A DNA stretch of 64,000 bases from Sanghuangporus weigelae (taxonomy: Eukaryota > Basidiomycota > Agaricomycetes > Hymenochaetales > Hymenochaetaceae). Positions within the stretch are counted from its first letter, which is position 1. The number at the start of each line of letters is the position of its first letter. The notes under the pieces were generated by a model, which was not told where the DNA came from, did not search any database, and saw only the letters and a program-made list of their open reading frames with translations. A program made the position numbers and the translations under genes. Shown here one piece after another: positions 55,695-64,000 of this stretch. Where the stretch lies: NCBI GenBank assembly GCA_033182465.1, contig CP137330.1, positions 1,364,001 through 1,428,000 on the forward strand, given 5' to 3'.

Positions 55695-56815
55695 GCTGTT
55701 TACTTAGCTACGCATGAACATGTGACCCTGTAGTTCCCAAAGAAGGAGATGGCATCATGTGTCGGTAATTGATCTTTGGCAGCAGAGAAGGAGAAGGAGA
55801 AGCACAAGCAGAGAGAGAGGAAGTGCACTGAGGTTCTATTCTGGTCTACTGCTGTCTAAACACTAGATATGTGATATCTATATATACTGGGGAATACTGG
55901 TAGAGAGTGTAACAAAGGTGGCGGCAGCAATGGTGCATTACAGGTATATAATCAAGGCAGGCCCGACATCAGAGCATGCCGCGAAGCTGCCAAGACACAA
56001 GCCCTCGCTGATCGGGTGAACAGCAATTAGTGTGGCACACCATATCATCGGGTGCACTCAGATTGCTAAGAGGGCACACTACATGAATATAAAACATTAG
56101 GGGAAGTAATGATACCAAAATGGGGAATATGCAAACAGCTGCTGTGTCTGATAATGGACCCAGTACGTGAGGCAGCATAATATAATAATTAAATATGGTA
56201 CCTGGAACCCTGTATGACCTCTAGCCAACAATAGGTAAACCAACCAATACGAGGCGATGTATATTTTGCCAGCAATGCAGGACAATATACTTCCACCACT
56301 GTAGGGGATACGTCTATCGCAGCATCTCGAGCGCCCATATGTCAGAAGACATGGCTGGCCAAGCATACTTGGTTTAAAGAGGTCTGAAATGTTTGGGCAT
56401 GTTGCACAGGATCTCAAGAGGGACTGGAGAAGTTGTGCTGAGATAGTGCAGAGACAGTGTCGACTGAGCAGGGGACCATTCTTGAGGGCGTGATGAATTA
56501 TTGGCACCGCAAAGCAGTGCTAGCCTAACAGATGATGCCAGGCTGCTGGATCTAATGTCCAGAGTAACTTTATTTTTCTTAACTATCTAGAGATTGGTCT
56601 AAGGGTGCCTGATTCGAGTGTGGCAGAACCCACTTTCCGAAGAGGGGAGGTGGTGGACACAGTGCTCGAGCGGCAAATTGAGGAGCTGTGTTAGAAAGGC
56701 TGAAGAGCAGTGGGAGTGTAAGGGATGCTGCATGAGGGTATACTATACAAGGCGCCGAGAGGCCTGTACCGGCATACTGGTATGAGCAAGTGTGGTACAC
56801 TACATTGGATCCTCG

Positions 56816-56917
56816 TATAAAACCATTATTGTATCGTTCTTTACTTAGAGTATTACTCTCTAAGCTTTGTCTCATTGTCTCTTTGTTCCCAGAGTTTGAA
56901 TCCGCCATTGTATTTAC
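56816..56917. repeat. L3-related fragment left of the palindrome
   Basis: AAGCTTTGTCTCATTGTCTC followed by GTTTGAATCC recurs in related form (minus strand) near 58,190-58,240 and 59,600-59,650. The palindrome element is inserted at its right end. Confidence 0.4.
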
Positions 56918-58000
56918 AGCTAGTTGCAAAATTGTTGGCAATCATGTGATTTCACCACTTTTCTCGCCATGAGAGCCTCAAAACACAGATAAAATCATAT
57001 CTTGCCCAAATCTCAACGGTTTCACATCATCTAAGTTGCTAAATTCATCTTTTCGAAAGGGCTTTCATTTAGGAAAAATTATCGAGAAAATAGAGCAAAA
57101 ACTGATTCAAAAATGGCGAAAATATCGTTTTTTGCCTCTTCCTTGCATGTGCATTTTTTTCTGTGATCCCTGCTAGTCCAGCACCTCCCCAAAGCTATCC
57201 AGAATGATAATATGATTATAAAATGAATTTACAGACTGAGTTTGAGTTGAATTGTGTACCAAAATGTGCTGCTTTGAGCCATGCCTGAATTACTCAAAAC
57301 TCATCATTTCCCCCTAGCCTCCCAGGCTGCAGGAAAAATTCTTACAGGCCAGATTCATGCATGTAAATTCATTTTAGATATAATAGACTAGGTTTATGTA
57401 CTAGCTAGGTCCTCAGCATCCACTGGTGAGCTGGGAAGATGCTGTCTAAAATGATGCATACAACCAGAACCTCATGTTCAGCCCAGCTCACTAGTAGATG
57501 CTGAGGACCTAGCTAGCACATAAACCTAGTCTATTATATCTAAAATGAATTTACATGCATGAATCTGGCCTGTAAGAATTTTTCCTGCAGCCTGGGAGGC
57601 TAGGGGGAAATGATGAGTTTTGAGTAATTCAGGCATGGCTTAAAGCAGCACATTCTGGTATACAATTCAACTCAAACTCAGTCTGTAGATTCATTTTATA
57701 ATCATATTATCATTCTGGATAGCTTTGGGGAGGTGCTGGACCAGCAGGGATCACAGAAAAAAATGCACATGCAAGAAAGAGGCAAAAAACGATATTTTCG
57801 CCATTTTTGGATCAGCTTTTGCTCCATTTTCTCGATCATTTTTCCTAAACGACATCCCTTTTGAAAAGATGAATTTAGCAACTTAGATGATGTGAAACTG
57901 TTGAGATTTGGGCGAGATATGATTTTATCTGTGTTTTGAGGCTCTCATGGCGAGAAAAGTGGTGAAATCACGTGATTGCCAACAATTTTACAACTAGCTG
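56918..58000. mobile_element. 1.08-kb near-perfect palindromic (foldback) element, TA flanks
   Basis: The left half from CAGCTAGTTGCAAAATTGTT and the right half ending CAATTTTACAACTAGCTG are inverted repeats of about 500 bases with few mismatches, around a central loop near 57,410-57,500. TA stands on both sides (56,916-56,917 and 58,001-58,002). No coding capacity, so it is a large non-autonomous terminal-inverted-repeat element. A broken left arm of another copy is at 59,778-59,832. Confidence 0.85.
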
Positions 58001-58002
58001 TA

Positions 58003-59775
58003 ATGAGTTAAGCTAAATTCTGAAGCAGTTCTGGAGGGGATAGGTGAGTTGAGAATGAAGGCTGCTAAATGTATGCAAGGGTGGGGATTTGATTAGGGAA
58101 GAGAAGCAGAAAAGCAAGCAAGAGAAGTCAAAGCAAGGAGAATTGGCGGTGGCAATACGATGGTATGAACAATGTCCTCACAAGTAACCCTTTAGTGGAT
58201 TTAAACCCTGGAGGCTAGTAGACAATGAGACAAAGCTTGGGATAATATTTCCTAAGCCTAAGATGAAGCTAAAGTGGTCCTATGAGGATCCGATACAAGA
58301 TAATGAGATACAACAAAATACAAGATGTTGCACAGCGTAATGATGCAATATGATGCAGAGCAAAGTGGAGAGATGAGAATCGAGTGTGGAGACAAATAGA
58401 GTAGAGAGTAGAGAGTCTCTAACAGCAATGCGAGTCAAACTAAGCACACTGATCTCAGTACTCAACTGCTAGGTAGAGGTCTTGAGATGTATGAAACAGA
58501 ACTATCATATATTTGATAGAGGCGAGAGAGTCAAGGTGAATATAGTGAGAGTCAAAGAGTTTCAACTATAGTAAGTGAGAGAAGACAAGTAGGACTAGAA
58601 CTGGGCTTTCTGATCCAAACTTGACTCTTGTACTGAACTGAACTATAACTATACAAATAGCTTGTCTATTTATAATATCATCTAAACCTGAGCCTTCAAA
58701 ATATTAGGGAGCATAACGAAGAGAAATCAGAGGGCATATCACAAAGGGGAGCATGAAGAACAAAAGACGAGGTGAACATATTTGGAAAGTGGTAAGTATA
58801 AAGATTATAGAGTATAAAACAAAACATGAGCGCATATAGAACATAAAGGAGAAAAGTCAGAGCACAATACATTGGATCAAAGCTTGGGAGGCATCAGGGG
58901 TCAGTTCTGAGTTTAGCAATACAATTCTCAAGCTTGGGACTGATAAGATAAGTCAACTGAGCCTTCCTTTGTAGGGCTAACTGGGTGGCTCAGATATCCA
59001 ATTAGCTACCTTGAGTAATTTTCGATTGTCGTAAGTCTTTCCCTGGTGGCAGTTGATTTTGTGAGGCCATAATGGATCGTTCTACTTTAAATCAAGTCAA
59101 TCTGCACTGAGTTCTGCTGTTGCGATATGGATTACTACAGAATATGTGTCATATGTGGGATTTCAAACTTAGCGTATCAATACTTCTTATACTGAGTAGA
59201 TACTTTGGTAAGCTGATCACCTTAAAGATGAGTCAACTAGATAGGAGGCGAGATGAAAGTATATGGGCCACACTCGAGATATCTAGCAAAACTCCTGTAA
59301 ATAGTTTGTTAGTAGAGGAGTATTACAGTTCTGATAGAGCTGTTTTGTAAGGTTTAGACAAAGAGACAAGGAGAGGGTGAGTTTGGATGATGATAAAAAA
59401 GGTTCTGAAGTGATGAGGTGAGTTCCAGAGTTGATCTAGAGGAATAAAATGAGTTGAGACTTTGAAGACTGCTAATGTATGTGAGGGTGGAGATTTGAAG
59501 TAAAGAAGGAGCGAAGAAGCAAGCAAAAGAAGTCAAAACAAGAGAGATCAGTAGTAGTAGTATGAAGGCTAAGAGGACTTCCTCCAGGTAATTCAATGAT
59601 AGATTCGAACCCTGGGGGAATGAGATGATGAGACAAAGCTTAAAGAGAGATTCTCTAAGTGTAGGACAATATAATAATGATCCTTACAAGAATCCAATAT
59701 TGTATGACAAGTTACAATGAGATGCAATATGATGCAAAGCAGTACAATGTAGAACAAAGTGATACACTGAAGACT
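58003..59775 (-). repeat. tandem L3 LTR-like relics
   Basis: 58,020-58,990 and 59,342-59,775 are two diverged copies of one sequence (shared GGGTGGGGATTTGA, AAGCAAGCAAGAGAAGTCAA, GACAAAGCTT and AATATGATGCA blocks). The first also matches 38,879-39,324 and 17,940-18,230 in reverse. A TATA box on the minus strand (TTATAAATAGAC, near 58,670) supports an LTR origin. Non-coding, old. Confidence 0.55.
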
Positions 59776-59777
59776 TA

Positions 59778-59832
59778 CAGCTAGTTGCAAAATTGTTGGC
59801 AATCATGTGATTTCACCACTTTTCTCGCTATG
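59778..59832 (+). mobile_element. left arm of a second palindrome copy, cut by Gypsy-C
   Basis: Follows the first 55 bases of the 56,918 element (CAGCTAGTTGCAAAATTGTT...TTCTCGC) and then meets the Gypsy-C LTR. The rest, if present, is right of the window. Confidence 0.8.
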
Positions 59833-61339
59833 TGAAAGGATCCGCTCAAAATCTCGCATCAGGATTGACGCAATCAGCAGATCCACACAATCAGCTTTCC
59901 AAACACAACCAGTAACCAAGCCAGCTATCACAGGCCCAAGCGATCGAGCGGCCTAGGCAACAGTAACCCGTTACCACCCAAGCACTAGAAGCACTGAAGC
60001 GGATACGTAATCCTGCTAACAGCTAACACCACCGACCGCCTATTACCGCGGACTACCACTCTAACGCCGCCGACCAAGCAACCAGGGCGACCTCGATCAA
60101 AAGAAGTAATCAAACTTCTTAGAAGTCCAGAAGCACAACTACTAAAGCCTAAATGCTAAAAGGCTAAAGGCTAATAAGGTTTATGGAGACCTCACTGGCA
60201 TTTCAGCACTGTCAAGTCTGTGCACGAGTTTACATGGTCCTTTATGAAGTATACTACATAGTATGCACGGCAATAGTTGGTACACGTGACTGTCACATCG
60301 AAACTGAGCGACACCTTCAAGATACAATGCATTCCAATCCACCAAACCTAGTAGTATCTAAGAAACGAGAGGAACTCACAATCACAACTCGAACCCCTCA
60401 AACTGTGAACCCGATAACCTGGAGAATGATTGGATGATATAGACCGGAGTTGCACACACCATGTCCAGTATCCACGATACAGGCAAACCTTTATTTACCA
60501 AGAGATGTGAACCTGGAGACCAAGCAATTACAACTCCTTATACAACGAAGGATATAGCGCTACATTCAAGATATACGATATGAAGGCAAAGCATGGCTAG
60601 TCACCAGAACCCAGCAGAACCCGCCAGCAGAGCTTATGCAGTTCATGATATACCTTAGACCATACTCTACACCGACCCGACACCTTAACACTGACGTGCG
60701 AGTTATGCTTACCCTCGCTGGACCTCGAGATGAATTCCGAAGAATCACATACCGAGCAGCCTACATTGCTCCAAGAGCAAAGATGCCACTCAATGACAGC
60801 AATGACATCGTTATGGAGTACTGACAGTGGAGCATTCCATATCGAAGCACCACCTCTATTGTCTCAGTCAGCAACTCCACAGAATTCTGTCATAGTGGAG
60901 ACGACCTTACAAAGATTGGAGCAAAGTGGAGCGAAGCGCAGTAGGATGACAAAGGAACAGATGTAATGGTGGAGAAAAGTAGAGTAAAGTGGAGACAGGA
61001 TGAGTAAGAAATAGGATGGAAAATGGAATATCTGGGAGCATAAATAGCTGTAGGATTAGGCCCTCATTTCCCCATCTTTCGATCCTCTTAACACACTGGT
61101 GTAAAGTCCTAACTAGACTATTACTGTGTGCTTTGTACTATCATGCCTCTTGGAAATCCCAATCTGCTTTACTATCACCTCGTATCTAAAAGCATCCATA
61201 ACTCGGACCGCGACTAGGAAGGCTAGTAAGGGACCGCATGGTACAGCCAGACGTGGGTAGATAAGATCACCTCTGCACAACACACTGCTGCTTAGGCAAA
61301 AGGATCAAACCGGTGTAACCCCGGGCCTACTCCCTAACA
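59833..61339 (+). repeat. Gypsy-C 5' LTR
   Basis: 1,507 bases, TGAAAGGATCC...CTCCCTAACA, aligned along its whole length with the Gypsy-B LTR. The LTR ORF is no longer whole. Confidence 0.9.
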
Positions 61340-61739
61340 TTGGATCGAAAGATCACTCGCTAGTTTTACCACCACCTCTCACGGGCAAGGTTCTTAGCTA
61401 GTGTTTTATCGAGGCGAGGACCGTCGACCTCAAGTCCCTATCGATGTCACTAGTTTTGAGACTAGTACCCATATCGAATCCTCAGGACAAGTGCACACCC
61501 TGGAGAACGACAAACCTGATTCACTTAAATCACACATCTACTATCATAACCCCTACAACGACGAAGTGTACCTAATAGCAAAGGCATCTGGTAGCCCTGC
61601 AGTTGGGAGCACGCAAACAACAACCACGAAAGTAGCAGCAGTCCCTTCCACTATTGCTACATTCGACGAGAAAGGAACTACTTGGTTAACAGCACCAAGG
61701 AACAATAACCCTGAAGCATTAGGCGAGAAATGAAGTTTA

Positions 61740-64000
61740 TGAACCGGTCAGGAAATGCCAACGGCAGAAGTAATGGTCATCGAACGGGCGAGTGAACAAA
61801 CGATAATCAAATGAGGTTTACACCCAGATCCCTCGACAAACGAGTTCAACACATCACCAACAGGTTACGTAGTCTGGAAAGCGATCACGACATACTATAC
61901 GCAACAACAAACCATAGTATATTGTATCCACCAGTGATCAGGAGACTACAAGAAAGGGTTGAACGACTGGAAGAACAAACTGCAAACATGGGGCAGTCAA
62001 ACAGTCTACCAACTGGAGCATACGCGACAGCAGTAGGAGATCGATTCAAAGCACTCGAAACAACTACTCGAAGAATTGGAGCACAAGTAGCAGCTCTAGA
62101 GAGATATACTCTGGAATTGGATCGAGCAGCTGGAGCACTCAATCAACGGGCCATAGACGGAAACGGAGTACTTGACTGAGAGCTCAACACTATCCGAAAC
62201 AGGATTACTACTCAGGAACAACAACTACAGATGATCGAGATGAGAGTCGGAGAGCTTAACAGGACAGCTCTAGATCAACCAAGGATTGTTCAAGACATCC
62301 ATAATCTACGAGAAGCCCTACTCCAGCTAGGACAAACAATCAAGTCAAGTCAACATACCTACGCAGCTATACTCACATCGGTACAGACAACAGAGACTAC
62401 CTCAAGGAATATACTTGAACACGCTCAACGAATTCGAGAAGTAGCTCAGGCAGCACAACACTGGGAATACTTTCTACCAAGAGAGCAAACCCAACAAGAA
62501 GGAAGTTCTGATGAATCAGTGTCCTCAGACGAAGAAGCATCACGAATGCGGAGGCCATTCTTACTCAGAACCCCACCTCGAACGGTTATCATCCAAGTAC
62601 CAACAGTACCTGCAGTACCAACAAGTGGTTCAGTAGCAACCCAAGCGCCAGAGAATCCACCACCACCATCCTATTCCCTACCAGCAGTGCCCATAAGCAC
62701 ATACGATCATGTCGACAACCGACCAGAAGGTGCAAGCACTGGAGCAGCAACTACAGACTCTTCAGACACAACTCTCTAAACACAGCATCAAGCTTCCGAA
62801 GTACTATGGCAAGCGAAGCGAGGATATTGATCTGTGGATTAGTTGATGTATCTCGAAGCTGGCACAGCACGGAGTCAAGGATGAGGAGGAGATTGCAAAG
62901 AGCCTATTTGCGGCACTAGAAGGCAACAGCTACGATTGGTTTGCAGAAAAGAATACCCTAACATCATTCGATGCCAATGGGAAACTGAAACCGGTACCTG
63001 CAATTATTGCTGCAACAAACGGAATGTTTGCATCACTCAAGGACATGCTGAACTGGATGAGGATCTGAGCAGGACATCCGATCATTGGAGAACAGGAAGC
63101 CCTATTCCAACTACTATGCATCCAGCAGAAAGGAGCAAGCATTAGGGTGTACAACAACAAATTCCAACAACTCAAAGCACGAGCACCAGACACGATGGAA
63201 AAGCAAATGCTCAAGTACATCTATGTCAAAGGACTAGACATGTGGGTCAAACGACAAGTTGAATCCGTACAACCCAATGCTTTTGAAAAGAACGATCTTG
63301 ATGCATGGATGGAATGGACAAGCAACCTAGCAAACTCTGACGCCAGGCAAAGGCTCATGGGCAGTCAAACATACACCCCAAGATTCAAATCGAACGGACA
63401 GTCGTCTTTCCGACCACCAGTACAAACATCGAAACGAGATCCAGACGCCATGGATGTAGATGCACTCCAAGGCTTGCCGAAGAAGGGAGGCAAATGCTAC
63501 AACTGTGAAAAGTCAGGACATTACTTAAAGGAGTGCAAGGCATCAAAGAAGCAAAAGGGTTCTTCCTCTAGGCAGCCGAAGAAGACTAATAGTGTAAAGT
63601 GGAGGACAATGACAACACGAACAATTGATTTCAAGGAAACATGTCCCGACCCACATTGCCAAAGACCAGTCCACTACGACCATGTAGCATGGGCTAAGGG
63701 CAACGAATCAGCAGGATGGACTTGCAAGCATGACGAAGAATACCAAAACAACATTTGCAAATCCCTAACAAGTAGAGAGCAACAGGGAAAAGATTAAGAC
63801 CTCCATTGAACGAGACTGCACGATGTGAGTGTAACAAGGGTGACAAGAAAGGTTTCAACAACCAGTGTTTCAAACCTCCTGGGTTCAACCCCAGTGAAGC
63901 GATGTACAATAAGCGATTGCCAATATAAGCATTGCATCCCCGATTACCTATTCGAGTGAAGGTTGGAACAAAGACCCTAGCAGTCAAAGCATTAATCGAT
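61740..64000 (+). pseudogene. Gypsy-C coding remains (coiled-coil ORF, gag, start of pol)
   Basis: Counterparts of the Gypsy-B coiled-coil ORF (about 61,740-62,779), gag (about 62,709-63,797, zinc knuckle CYNCEKSGHYLKEC) and the first part of pol with the protease region reaching the right edge. Broken copy; treated as a fossil. Confidence 0.85.

Larger units (their letters stand above)
39325..56815 (-). mobile_element. third R1R4 copy, inverted, interrupted by R2R3 and Gypsy-B
   Basis: Pieces 39,325-39,551, 43,114-43,402 and 55,700-56,815 are, in order, the reverse complement of R1R4 (R4 part first, R1 part last). The last piece holds CCAGTATTCCCC-type and AGTATACC-type blocks and ends near ACTACATTGG. 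The interruptions are the R2R3 composite and the whole Gypsy-B element, whose GCTGT target duplication lies inside it. Confidence 0.6.
59833..64000 (+). mobile_element. Gypsy-C: older relative of Gypsy-B, runs off right edge
   Basis: LTR (59,833-61,339), the same primer-site sequence, then counterparts of the coiled-coil ORF, gag and the start of pol, in the same order as Gypsy-B. It is broken, with several breaks in view. Substitutions against Gypsy-B are spread throughout and many are CG to TG/CA, so it is clearly older. Inserted into an arm of the palindromic element. Confidence 0.9.

Noticed and set aside
59600-59650. tRNA or SINE B-box-like GGTTCGAATC (minus strand)
   Set aside because: No matching A box, cloverleaf or terminator at the right distance; related copies near 56,890 and 58,200 have lost the motif.

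Overview
The window reads as a gene-poor, repeat-rich piece of a filamentous basidiomycete (probably agaricomycete) genome. Host genes have many introns of about 50-70 bases with GTRNGT donors and YAG acceptors. There is an expanded family of SRPK-like protein kinases, and the mobile elements are chromodomain Ty3/gypsy and Ty1/copia LTR retrotransposons of fungal type. Organism assignment is inference from gene style only.

Bases 1-16,150 are the gene-bearing part. The left edge is the 5' half of a minus-strand copia element with its LTR near 3,074-3,229. Next come a kinase remnant (3,360-3,610), two intact tandem SRPK-like kinase genes (4,402-6,059 and 6,608-8,291; 452 and 459 aa after splicing), an inverted third paralogue that is a pseudogene (8,771-10,362, minus), and a large WD40 / DUF2415-type gene (11,360-15,583, four exons, about 1,354 aa).

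Bases 16,150-43,402 hold no host gene I can support. They are a nest of LTR-like elements. Two coding-free families with TGTAG...CTACA ends and 4-base target duplications (here R1R4 and R2R3), a longer TGAAG...TTTCA solo LTR family (L2), two 150-base foldback MITEs, and a chromodomain gypsy element (Gypsy-A, 22,343-30,726, 454-base LTRs, target duplication CCGAT) sit inside one another up to four levels deep. A solo LTR of the Gypsy-B family (35,584-37,058, target duplication CCTAG) is also present.

Bases 43,403-55,694 are Gypsy-B, a 12.3-kb LTR retrotransposon that looks whole and very young: two 1,512-base LTRs in which I saw no difference, and target duplication GCTGT. Besides gag and pol it carries unusual extra genes: a 213-codon ORF inside each LTR (U3), a coiled-coil ORF that overlaps the start of gag, a 332-codon ORF after pol, and, on the opposite strand just before the 3' LTR, a compact two-exon gene for an 88-aa single-pass membrane protein with a textbook intron. 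That antisense spliced gene and the LTR-encoded ORF are the most interesting items here.

Bases 55,695-64,000 contain the rest of an interrupted R1R4 copy, a 1.08-kb near-perfect palindrome, old LTR-like relics, and Gypsy-C, an older and decayed relative of Gypsy-B that runs off the right edge. Older copies differ from younger ones largely by CG to TG/CA changes, as expected if repeats are cytosine-methylated.
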